Assembly: GCA_036346155.1 (NCBI GenBank)
Contig: JARFIY010000313.1
Coordinates: 1,860,001 to 1,924,000 of the forward strand
Source of the DNA: Sinelater perroti
Taxonomy: Eukaryota > Arthropoda > Insecta > Coleoptera > Elateridae
Direction of reading: 5' to 3'
DNA length: 64,000 bases
Within the stretch, counting starts at the first letter, position 1. Each line of letters starts with the position of its first letter. The notes beneath the pieces were generated by a model. The model was not told the origin of the DNA. It saw only the letters and a list, made by a program, of their open reading frames with translations, and ran no database searches. Below, piece after piece: positions 34,935-45,130 of the stretch. Position numbers and translations under genes: made by a program.

Positions 34935-35964
34935 TGATGAATAAATGGGGTTCACTAGAGATTGTTATTTCAACTCTTTTTTCGAAATTCTTATTGCGGC
35001 TTGTCTGATGACCGCAGAAATGGCCAAAACCTCTTCTGTGATTCGATTCTTGAGTTCGTTGATGTACTGGGGTTTGTTAAAATAAACCCTATTTTTAAGA
35101 CAACCTCATAGGAAGAAATCACATGCGTTTAAATCGGGAGAATTTGGGAGCCACTGTATGCCACCTTCTGTTTTACGGAGGGCGTCCAGAATTAGATCCT
35201 CTTTCCAAAGGCTTCTTTGAGGATGTCAAAGATGCCCCGAGTTGGATGGGCGGTGGTTCCATCTTGCTGAACCCAGGATTGGTTGACTTGTCTTTTGTCG
35301 TTCACAATTGGAATGAATTTCTAGAACTTCTATGCGATAAACTTCTTTATTCACATATGTTGTGAGAGACAGTGGGTCCGCAACTAACTTTGGTCAAATA
35401 TAGGTTTTCGGTAGCCCAATGTCAGTAATTTTAGCCATCTGCTTGAAAATAGGCCTCGTCCGTGAAATGGACGTACGTTATGTCCGAACCATCTCTTGCA
35501 AAAGTGAATCTTTTGCCAATATTGGCCTTAGTCAGAGGCTTTTGCTGTTGCACCTTATACCGAAATAAATTTAATATCTTATTGAGATGGTGTGCATAGA
35601 GCCCACACTCACACCGAGTTGAGCTGCGCCTTTAAACACTAAAGTTGTGGGCTCTTGTTCATAAATCTCTCAAGCTTGTTCTACGGTCTCGGGAGTGGCC
35701 ACAGTAACTGGTCTGCCCGTTCATCACAAATTGTCATTCAGTACACGAGGTCTTCTTAAACTTTCTAATTATAATAATAACATGGGAAAATAGACAATTT
35801 AATTATAGAGCAAATTTTATTACGATATTTTTTACCTTGCTATTGTAGAGACAAAGTAAAGTGTCAAACTTGGCCTTGAAGGCAGTTAGCGCTCCACTAG
35901 CACTTCGGCCCCTCTTGCAAAAGGCAGCCACAACAGTTGTAAAGCTGGTCTTAGCTGACGCCAT
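34935..35964 (-). pseudogene. DD41D-like mariner transposase, broken
   Basis: Minus-strand ATG at 35964 opens MASAKTSFTTVVAAFCKRGR. After an AT-rich interruption (35765-35835, GTAAAA...ATTAG on the minus strand) come TGRPVTVATPETVEQ and FTDEAYFQADG near 35450 (first Asp). The second Asp region (QQDG) is damaged near 35270. QWLPNSPDLNACDFFL near 35150 holds the third Asp, then GCLKNRVYFNKPQYINELKN. Same protein family as 20912-22091 but clearly diverged. TIRs were not found. Confidence 0.7.
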
Positions 35965-37955
35965 ATTAGTGTTGACCTAGAGTGTAAACAAAACTTCAAA
36001 CATTAACCTAGCTATAACTAACGCCAAACTTACATTTAGCTGATAATTTTGACCATGGTAATATAAAACTTTTTGCGTGATATAACGAAGGCCTTGTATA
36101 TACGCTAGAGCGTCCGAGTAATAAAACTCTTAAGTAGACGATGGTAATTCAAAGTGGTAAAGTAAATTCTGCAAGAAAAAAACATAAATTGCCCTTATTA
36201 AACGTTTGTGGACAGTTTAGCGTTCTTCGAACTACTTCACGCTTATCTGAATGCAAAAATTTAAATAATTTCAGCCACTGACGTATCATGGACCAAGTTA
36301 TTTCTTGTGCGCACAAATTCCTTGAGCTAAGCAACTAAGGAGAACACTGCAAAGATTCGACTTTCTAAGATCTCTGACAGGAAAAACGAGCAGTAGTATA
36401 AGCTGCTATTAAAGATCTCCTGAAAGAATGGCCGAGTTGATGCAGATGTCAGAAAAAAGGAATAGTAATACTCTTGTATTCATGAGGAATAGCGCCCTTT
36501 CCATTCAGAATTACTGTAACTACTGTATCGAAAAGGAAACAAAATATTCGGTTTCTGCTATGACCGAAGCAGTCATCAAACACGAACCCGATTGATAGTC
36601 TGTGTCACGTAATAATAAAATATGGCTAAAAAACCGCGAAATCCTATAAAAAAGTTGAGACAGGAAAATTAAAAAAAACAATTTTTAATGGATACCATAC
36701 TTAAAATATAAAATCATTGTGTAACAATGAAAGAGGTTCAACCAATTAATTGTATTGCTGAAATAAAATCATATCACTAGTACCTATTGTCGAATTGTTT
36801 TTTGTCATTGTTACAACAGACTTAACATTTAAAATGAACTTTTCAGCAACAAGAAGCCTTCGGTTAGCAATATCTGCATTACTCTGTTTTCTAGAATTAT
36901 CGGCGTGTGATTTTTTCTTTCCAACAAATCAATTAATCAGGTTTTACCTCTTTTTTTATTTATCTTAAATTTAAAAAGCAGAAGTTACTTAAATTTAGAT
37001 TTTTTTAAAGTTCTAAAGACTAATTGAACTTTTTAAAGCTTATTAGATCTTTGTAAAAGAGCATTTAGAATTAATTGATCCTTTTTTGGATAAATTCACT
37101 CAGTATAATAATTTATAAACTGTAAAGTTACTAAACTATAACATACACAAATGAACCAAGATGTCCTCTTAATGCATCATCTGAACTTTTCTAGGGCAAG
37201 TTTAGAAGACACATAAAGCATAAATTTTGGCGCAGCGTCAAGTGCTGCATTCGATAGTGTGCCAAATAAAAGAAGGAAGTAGCGCAAAGGTTAAGGATGT
37301 AATAAAATGTTTGGCTGCAGTTGCTTATAGCTACAGTTTACATAAAGCAAGATTAAAGTTAAGTATTTTATTACAGCTTCTGCGCCGCGCTTATACATGT
37401 ACAGGGGGTTGCAAAACCACGTTCTTAAAGATTTTTGTAATTGGTGTTACAATGGAAAAGACTACAATTAGAGAAGACGCTACTAATGTCTGGATTCAAT
37501 AGCGGCTTAAGAATTCTAGTCAGACCATTGTGGAAATTAGATAGTCCATCTTTAATACAATCAGCTTTATCAGTAAGAAGTGAGCATTCAGCAGCGTCTC
37601 GTAAAAATCACTGATAAAATATTATTCTCGCTTGGTAATCCGAAAGAACAAGAGCTTGTTGGATATGGTACAGATATAAGAGCCGCTCATGAAGAGTTCG
37701 CGGCGCTGTTAGCTGTTTACGCAGTAAACGTGGTGATAATTTCGCTCCGAAAATAAATAGAAATTGGGTCTTTTAGGGGGAATAAAAATCACTAAAATTG
37801 AACCTAAGAGAAATAAGTAGCCAGGAGAAGAGTGCTAGCAAAAAAACAAGACCGGAATAACCAGGTTAGACTAGATAATAATCGATTTAAATAATAACCT
37901 ATAGATAAGAGATAAACGAGAGTGAGTCCGGATAGGCAACACATTATGCAAAGAA
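35965..37955. other. Mostly uncharacterised DNA
   Basis: One open frame at 37227-37502 (plus) of 91 codons starts MAQRQVLHSIVCQIKEGSSA and has a Leu/Ala-rich middle. I do not recognise it and see no splice or start context that favours it. The rest has no supported feature. Confidence 0.35.
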
Positions 37956-38009
37956 CTATTTAGCGGGTGGTATAAACATACAAACGAGGTTACGAAAACA
38001 CAAGTTGAA

Positions 38010-38690
38010 ATGAGCAACAGTGAGGGAATGTTCAAACGAATAGAAGAGAGCCTGAAAAATATGAATGAGAAACTAGATTCAATAATATTAGAGTTGAAAC
38101 AAGTTGAAAGTGAAGATAGTCGCAAAACAAGACACGGGGATCGATATGCTAGAAAGAAAGATAAGAAATAAGAATGTCATAATAAAAGGAGTAAAAGACG
38201 AACAGAAGAAAACGACGAAGAGACCAAAAGAAAAATAGCCTCAATAATGGAGAGAATAGACGCGAAAGTAGATATGACAGAGGACATTCACCAAATAAGA
38301 AGAATGTAGAGATTCGCAGAGGGCAAGATAAAACCTATATTTGTGATACTAAACAAAGAGTCTACGAAATATGCAATGCTACAAAACGCAAAAAACCCTC
38401 AAAGGTACGGATATATGGATAGACGAAGATTACAGCAAGGAAGTCCAAGAGGACGGGAAAACGTTAGTAACACACATGAAAGAAGAGCGTACACATTAAT
38501 AGTCGAGGACGTAGCATATAAGGTAAGCGATATGAAAACAGTGAAAGAACCAGGAAAGGAGAACAGCAGTGGAAGTAACTCACAAAAAAGAACAATAGCA
38601 GATAGGTCACCAGATGGAGGTAGCTTCGATGAAGAACAGATGAGGAAAATAACACGTACGACACGAAAAAACTGATAAGAAAAGATAGGC
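38010..38690 (+). pseudogene. LINE ORF1: coiled-coil RNA-binding protein, broken
   Basis: ATG 38010 opens MSNSEGMFKRIEESLKNMNE with heptad-like Leu/Ile spacing (coiled coil), stops at 38169-38171 and continues in other frames. Those frames carry NVIIKGVKDEQK near 38175, IASIMERIDAKVDM-like near 38240 and a basic C-terminal part to about 38675. The order coiled coil then VIIxGV... resembles the trimerising ORF1p type of RNA-binding protein seen in L1-like and some insect LINEs. Function inferred: RNA chaperone for the element. Confidence 0.5.
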
Positions 38691-38790
38691 TGTGTGATAG
38701 CGATGATGGAACTGGCAATGAAAACGGACAAGATTTAAAAAGTAGAGAGCAAGGAGAAAGAGGCATATACAAACGCCGGAACAATAAAAT

Positions 38791-41180
38791 ATGGAAACTA
38801 GGAACATAAAATACGAGATAAACGACGAATTCAATCGAGCGAAAATAGATATACTACTTCTACTGGAGACTAAGGAAAAGGGGAAAGGAGAAATGGAACT
38901 GTAGAACGGGAATGTGATAATCTACAGCGGAGTACCAAAACACGAAATAGCAGCGGCAGGAATAGGATGCATGCTCAAAAAAGAACTAGCAAATAAAATA
39001 GATAACTGGAGGGATGGTCCGAAAGAATACTCACAATAGACATTACGCTTGGTAAAGAAGACAAAATAACGCACCCAACGACGACAATACTAAAGCAAAA
39101 AGAGATAAATTCTGGGAAGACTTAGGAACAGACAGCAGTAAAAAGGAAATATATATCGCGGAAGATTTCAACGGAAGGGTAGGGAGAAGAAAAAATAGGG
39201 CGGAAAAAGCAATAGGAAAATACGGCGAAAACGTAAGCAATAATAACGGAGATAAATGAATAGCCTTCTGCAAGTATACAACCTAATAGTGGCAAATACA
39301 TTTTTTGAACACAAATATATACATAAATACACCAGACAAAAACCAACGACAGGAGAAAAATCTATAATAGACTCCGTGTTAGTAGAGAAGCAGAACAGGG
39401 AGCTCATTAAAGACGTGAGAGTTAAAAGAGAGGCGAAAATATACAGTGATCACTTTCTACTGGAAGTAAAAATTAAAAATTCGAGAACAGAAACTTAGAA
39501 GATCAAGGAATAAGCAGCCGAAGCCAAGAAATATTAAGAACGCACAAACTGAGGGACAAAGAGGTGGCACGATAATGTGCACAAATGGTAGACAGACTAA
39601 TAGAAGAGGAAATGACAAATACAGAAGAGAAGACAATAGAACAATCATGACAGAAACTTAAAGAAATACTTGCACGAGCAATGATAAAAATATGTGGAAC
39701 TAGTAAACAAAGAAATGACCAACACAAAATAAAAACACAGGTACAAATAAAGAAAAAAGTATGGAAAGAATACTTGGCAAGCAGAACAGAAAACAAATAT
39801 AATATATACAAAGAACAAAGAATAAAAGTGAAGAATATGACAATGGAGGCTAAGGAGAAAGCATGACAAGAATTCGGAAGAAAGATGGAAGAAGAGAGTA
39901 GACAAAACCAAAAACTTTTTTTCAAAGTACTAAAAACATTAAGAAGAGAGAAAACAAAAATAATAACAAGAGTGAAAAACAAGCAGGGGGAAATAACGAA
40001 GACCACTAAAGAAACGATGGACAGATAGAAGGAGTACTTTGAGGAGGCCATAAAAAAATTGAAGAATGGGAAAGCCCCGGGTTACGATAAGGTTACATCG
40101 AAAATGGTTAAAGAAATTGATAAAAAAGGCAAGAAATGGCTGCTGAAAATATATAACAAAGCTTGCAGAGGAGAAAAAATACCACAAGACAGAAATATGT
40201 CAAATAGTGCTGATACACAAACAAGGTGATAACAAACAGTGTGACAAATACAGGGGCATAACAGTGCTTAGTACCCCAATCAAAGTCTACGAGCGGATAT
40301 TGGAATTAAAACTTAGAAAAATAACAGAACAGACACTGGAAGAGGCACAGAGCGGCTTTCGCAAAAGAAGAGGAACGCAAAATCATATATTTACCATCAA
40401 AGAAATAAGTGCAAAAAGATTACAATACAATAAAAAGGCATTCTTAGCATTCCTTGATCTTAAAAGGCGTTTGACAAAGTCCCCAGAAAAGAAGTATAGA
40501 AAAGCTTAAAGAACAAAGGGGTAGAGCCGAAGCTAACTAAGAAATATAGTCATAAGTAGTAACAACAGTGCCACGGAATTTAAAACGAGGAAAGGGATGA
40601 GACAGGGAGGAGTGATGAGCTCAACACTGTTTAGTCTCTTCATGGATGAAATAATAAAGAAATGCCAACTAGAATCAAAGAGAATGCTAGTGGGATATAG
40701 AAAACTTCAGGCATTATATGTATCAGAGTGCGCGTTCGCAGACGACTTGGTACTCTCACGAAAGTGAGAGTGTTTAAAACAATATTCAGACCAATATTGA
40801 CATATGGAGCTGAATCATGGGTAATGTTGAAAAGGATAAAGAGAAAAGTGGAAGCAGTCGAATTGAAATTTTTGAGGAGAGTAAGAGGAGTGACACTTAG
40901 AGAGAGGGTAAGGAGTACGGGAATTAGAGATGAGCTGAAAATAAACCCGGTGACAGAATTAATAGAAAACCGACAAGTCAGCTGGTGCCACACATGCACA
41001 GAATGGATGAAAAAAGGAAGCTGAAATAAATATGGGAGGCAAAGCCCATTGGGCGAAGAAATAGGGTAGGCCACAAGAGAAGTGGGATAAGACGATAGAG
41101 AAGAAACTGGAAAAAAGAGGAAAAACATGGACGGAAGCAAAAGTGTTAGCCCAAGATAGAAAAAAAATGAAGAATTCGCT
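38791..41180 (+). pseudogene. LINE ORF2: endonuclease plus reverse transcriptase, heavily broken
   Basis: ATG 38791, then NIKYEINDEFNRAKIDILLL and ETKEKGKGEMEL (endonuclease). The nuclease continues in pieces (DYVLV/DSVLVEK near 39375). RT: AIKKLKNGKAPGYDKVTSKM near 40050, DKYRGITVLSTPIKVYERIL near 40240, EAQSGFRKRRGTQNHIFTIK near 40345, and RQGGVMSSTLFSLFMDEI near 40600. The catalytic FADD lies at 40735-40746. Immediately after FADDLVLS the sequence jumps to KVRVFKTIFRPILTYGAESW, so about 70-100 codons of thumb region are deleted. C-terminal part: ELIENRQVSWCHT. Confidence 0.65.
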
Positions 41181-41215
41181 AAACAAGTTGCTGATTGGAA
41201 AACGCTCTCGAAAAT

Positions 41216-42125
41216 GGTTGATTTGTAGACCTATGCATATATCAAGGCTTTATAACTTGCTGCGACCATACTACATGCCCTGAAAATCTTTAAACGTTAT
41301 TTGGGAGTACCCTATCTTTAATTTGCAAATAACATACAGATGCGCATGCTATTATTTTCACGTGCTAACGTATAGTGCATCTTTTAATATTAGGCACAAA
41401 TTTCTAGTAGAAGCATAACCAGTTAGACCAAACTTAATTCTAAACTTCATTTTTGCTAATTGATAAAAATAGATAACTTGATGTTTGTGTAATTTTATTT
41501 TTGATTAAATAACATTTCATTCCAAAAATAGTTAAAACTGCACAGAAGTCCTTGCCAGAGGACATACGTGTGCTAACAGAGGAGAAGATTAGCAACGCTT
41601 TGCTGACAAGACTCGCAAAAAGCCACATATAACAGCAGCGAGTTTCGAAAAAACGCCAAGCGACTTGATTAGCACTTCTGCAGACGCTAAATGCGGGAAA
41701 ATGCTAATAATACCCTTGTATGCAGAAACAGACTTGCGAAGCTATTTCCGTCAGCTAACTTCCTGACGATTGTTTAAAAATCCACCTTGAGAATTCAAAT
41801 TAATTGGTATTATGCTGCGCTTGTCTAAAATTAAAGACGTCTAAGTAGCCGATTAACACTAACGTGTTATATATGCATATTACATAATGGTCAAGGTCAA
41901 CAACTCTCCTTGGTAGTAGTAAACGCTATGTTCAAAAAAGTAAGATTGCTAAATAAAACATACCAGATGTTTGATCATCCAAATTTATTTCTCCCCTTCG
42001 AATTAATTCTCTCCCATTGCGATACACAAACGCCAACGTTATTATCCACACATGGAAACACTCTTCATATTCACTTTTATAATTTCCATTAGTACCTCAT
42101 TCGACTTTTATTTTATTGATAAAAC
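41216..42125. other. No recognisable gene
   Basis: Nothing supported; short frames only. Confidence 0.35.
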
Positions 42126-42129
42126 TAAG

Positions 42130-42445
42130 TCAAATCTGATTTCTCGAACATTATTTTAATATGTTCCGTTTGTTTTTCCTATATTACAACCGCTGTTCGG
42201 TTCCAATAGCGATTCATGATTATGCGTGTGTCCTTACTATCCAAGCCGACGTTGGTTAGAATTTCAGGAGTTTTTCATGTTGTACACAGTCGAATGCCCT
42301 TCATAATTGACAAAACAGACAAACACATCGACATTCATATTCCTAGATCGTTCGACTAGAATCTGCAGGCTAAAGAGCGCTTCCCTGGTGCTTACACTAT
42401 ATCTGAATCCAAACTGGGATTCGCTAAGGATTGTTTCACATTTTT
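42130..42445 (-). pseudogene. RTE-B reverse transcriptase, middle part
   Basis: KKCETILSESQFGFRYSVST, REALFSLQILVERSRNMNVD, VFVCFVNYE; the last corresponds to the (F)VDYEKAFD motif of RTs. It continues degenerate (NIGKTNGTY) to about 42130. Follows HTLKIFLKVIHNRI at 44373-44420 once the foldback element is skipped. Confidence 0.6.
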
Positions 42446-42449
42446 TATA

Positions 42450-42852
42450 CAGGGTGTTCCGTAAATGATTAAGGAAAACTATACCACCGAATAGAGCTCG
42501 ACGAGACGAACAAAAAATCCCTTTGCCATTTTTCGATCCAATGCGTAATTACAGAAATAATGGCAATTAAAGTTTTATTAAATTGACCAATGAGCGGCGC
42601 GAGTCCGGAGGGGAGTGCTTGGTCGCGCTGAGCAAGAAGAAGGAGTAGGAAGGGGGAGAGTGCGTAGCAACGCGGAGGGATACGCTTGAGGAAGAGAGAC
42701 ACGAGATAAGGGGAGAGCATTTCGTCACTACATGGGAACGTCAACAATCGTCAGCGTACTACATAGCGCGACGATGAGATCCTTCTATTATATATATTTT
42801 CCTTTTATTTTTTCAAATGGGATTAATGGAAGGGCAAGCAACACTAAAGTCA
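42450..42852. repeat. Left arm of foldback element
   Basis: Begins CAGGGTGTTCCGTAAATGAT. It matches the reverse complement of 43958-44368 over about 400 bp (for example AAAACTATACCACC and GACGAACAAAAAATC in both), ending inward with AAGGGCAAGCAACACTAAAG. Confidence 0.85.
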
Positions 42853-43058
42853 GTGTCCTCATGCTCGCGGCTCCATCTTCTCAAAAAAACAAAAGACGCG
42901 CGGTATGAAACAAATGAACGAGCCGCGAGCAGCAAGCTCGACAGACATTTGTTTTGAGAAAAGAAGGAAAAAAGCCTGAACTTTGACACGGGAGAGGCTG
43001 ACTCAAACTTATTTGCTTGGAAAATAAAAAGAGTGCAGCAGAACGCAACGACATTATC

Positions 43059-43957
43059 TCCAGTGTCCAGTCCCATTTTACATTTTGCATAAAGTAAAAA
43101 ATTCGGAGAGCTTAATCGACGCACTGGTTTCATTCTCTCTACGGTCCCTCGATGAAGTAAAAAAAATTAACTAAAATGTGAGGAGCAGGGATGATTAAGG
43201 GATGCTTACATCACTCACCGACGTTGACAAGCTCACTTTTTTGGAAAAAAAGATTTGAAATTTTAAGAAAGCAGAAAAGACAGACTAGAGCTCAATATTT
43301 TGAAAAAATGGGCTGCGAGCCCAAGGTCGCTGACTCCAGTGTCTTGCCCTTCCTTTGATTGCACTTAAAAAAACAAAAAAAGAACCGCCAGCACGAAGGC
43401 AGTGCCTCCAGTGCCCTGCCTTTCTTCATGTTACGTTTGAAAGAGAAAAATGAAAAATCAGAGGTCCCATTGACGCGATGGTTTAATTCACTCTTCAGTC
43501 CTGTGATTAGTTTTACTAAAAAACTAACTTAAAACTTTTACTTTTGCAAGGTCATTGTTTAAAGACAAATTTAGCTTAGAACATTAAAAGATCGGAACTT
43601 CTGAATGGAGTTTAATTTTTGAGGAAAAAAAGCTCGCCGAACACGAGCTTACCATCTCCAGTGTCCTACCCTTACTTAGATTTTACTTAAAAAAGTAAAA
43701 AAATGCACTCCAATGTTGCTTGCCCTTTCTTTGATTGGATTTAAAAAAGTAATAGAAAATTCGGAGGGTCTCAATTACGCGCTAGTTTGGTTCTCTCTCC
43801 GGCCCCATTTTAATGAAAAACAAAATAGAAATGAGGAGCAGCGTCGAGCGGGGGCCGCTTTTCTCGCTCACCAACCTTTACATGCTTACTGTTCTGAAAA
43901 AAAAAATTCAGTTAAAATTTTAATAACATAGAAAAGACGGATTCTAACAATATACCT
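43059..43957. repeat. Tandem units inside the foldback element
   Basis: A unit beginning CTCCAGTGTC...CC, followed by TTTGATTGCATTT-AAAAAAGTAAA-like and GATTTC/CGACGC..TGGTTT..TCTCTC-like segments, recurs from about 43059, 43338, 43406, 43650 and 43707. A further copy starts the right arm at 43958. Complete units are about 245-280 bp; two (43338 and 43650) are short, about 60-70 bp. The left arm ends in the same unit in inverted orientation. Confidence 0.65.
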
Positions 43958-44368
43958 TCAGTGTTGCTTGCCCTTCCTTTAATTGCATTTGAAAAAGTAA
44001 AAGGAAAATCGAAGGACCTCATCGACACGTTATATAGTACGTTGATGATTGTTGACGTTCCTGTGCAGTGACGAAATGCTCTCCCCTTACCTTGTGGCTC
44101 TCGTCCTCAAGCGTATCCCTCCGCGTTACTACGCACTCTCCCCCTTCCCCCGCGGCCTCACTCTCGCGACCAAGTACTCCCCTCCGGCCTCGCGCCGCTC
44201 GCTTCCATGCTCCGCCGCGCGTTGTGATTGGTCAATTTATTAAAACTCTAATTGCCATTATCTCTGTAATTACGCATTGGATCGAAAAATGGTAAAGAGA
44301 TTTTTTGTTCGTCTCGTAGAGCTCTATTTGGTGGTATAGTTTTCCTCAAACATTTACGGAACACCCCG
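43958..44368. repeat. Right arm of foldback element
   Basis: Inverted partner of 42450-42852. It ends TTTACGGAACACCCCG and is followed by TATA. Confidence 0.85.
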
Positions 44369-44372
44369 TATA

Positions 44373-45095
44373 TCCTGTTGTGAATTACTTTTAAGAATAT
44401 TTTTAATGTGTGACTGAGTAAGTGTATGGTTCCAAATCGTTACATCTTTTAGCATTTGTTATTTTTGGAATTGCTACAAACTTCAACGTTAACCATTCAT
44501 TTGGTATATCCCCTGTGTCATATATTATGTTAAATAGGTTAGAACCTTTATTCCGTGTCACTAAGCAGTTTTACCATTTCAGCGTTTATTTCATCTGGCC
44601 TTGTAGCTTTGTTACTTTTTCATTTTTCAATTGTTGTTATATGTAGTCGGAACTTGCGTCTGTATAATTATGATGTGAATTTGTGTTGTCGCTAAATAAA
44701 TGCTTTATATATATTTTCCAGGTTTCCATCTTTTCTTCTTTGGTTATTAGTATTTTTTCCTCATTATTTATTAACATGTTAGAATTTCGTAGTCTGCCCT
44801 TCCCCGCCACTTCTCTAATTTTCTTATGTAGTCTAAATGTACCGTATTTCTTATCAAGTTCTTCAGTTTCACTACATCTCTTACTTAACCACTTTCTTTA
44901 ATTGTCCTCTGTATCTGTTTATATTTTTCTATATTCACGTTTCCATTTTTATGCGATCTTCCATGAGTTGTAAAATTTCATTGGTCATCCAGTCTTTTTT
45001 TAGTCTAATTTTTTTATTTTAGTTTTTCTATTGTTACATTTTTCACTGGTTTCTTTAGGGCATTCCAGATTTTATTTACGTCGTTACCGTGTATA

Positions 45096-45096
<1 letters not shown>
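44373..45096 (-). pseudogene. RTE-B linker and proximal reverse transcriptase
   Basis: Minus strand from 45096: NDVNKIWNALKKPVKNVTIE, VNIEKYKQIQRTIKE near 44930, then ATRPDEINAEMVKLLSDTE near 44600 (the KAPGPDxI(T/N)AE motif). FNIIYDTGDIPNEWLTLKF follows near 44520, then HTLKIFLKVIHNRI at the left edge. Frame shifts between pieces. Confidence 0.65.

Positions 45097-45098
<2 letters not shown>

Positions 45099-45126
<28 letters not shown>
45099..45126. repeat. (CT)n / (GA)n microsatellite tail of RTE-A
   Basis: About 14 uninterrupted CT units. On the minus strand the LINE's stop codon TAG runs directly into (AG)n. Short tandem repeats instead of poly(A) are typical for RTE-like 3' ends. Confidence 0.85.

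Positions 45127-45130
<4 letters not shown>

Larger units (their letters stand above)
37960..41215 (+). mobile_element. LINE with coiled-coil ORF1, decayed (clade not assigned)
   Basis: Plus-strand ORF1 (38010-38690) and ORF2 (38791-41180) in order, with many indels. Shared wording with 52975-55250 (ETKxKGK..., SGVPK) shows both belong to one LINE family. ORF1 lacks zinc knuckles, unlike the jockey elements. The 3' end near 41215 has no clear poly(A). Confidence 0.65.
42450..44368. mobile_element. Foldback-type non-autonomous DNA transposon, about 1.92 kb
   Basis: Two inverted arms of about 400 bp each flank a 1.1-kb core made of diverged tandem units. TATA lies on both sides (42446-42449 and 44369-44372), a likely target duplication of TA or TATA. 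There is no transposase inside; short frames such as 42469-42747 are products of the GC-rich arms. The structure resembles Drosophila Foldback elements, but which transposase would mobilise it is unknown. It sits inside the RT of RTE-B. Confidence 0.8.

Noticed and set aside
38464..40187. Leu/Phe/Ser-rich minus-strand frames across 38.4-40.2 kb (for example 39503-40051)
   Set aside because: They look like membrane proteins but are antisense shadows of the A-rich, Lys/Glu-rich LINE coding strand.
42469..44295. Open frames in the foldback arms (42469-42747, 44049-44243, 44068-44295)
   Set aside because: They lie in the inverted arms and mirror each other; products of GC-rich repeat sequence with no known domain.
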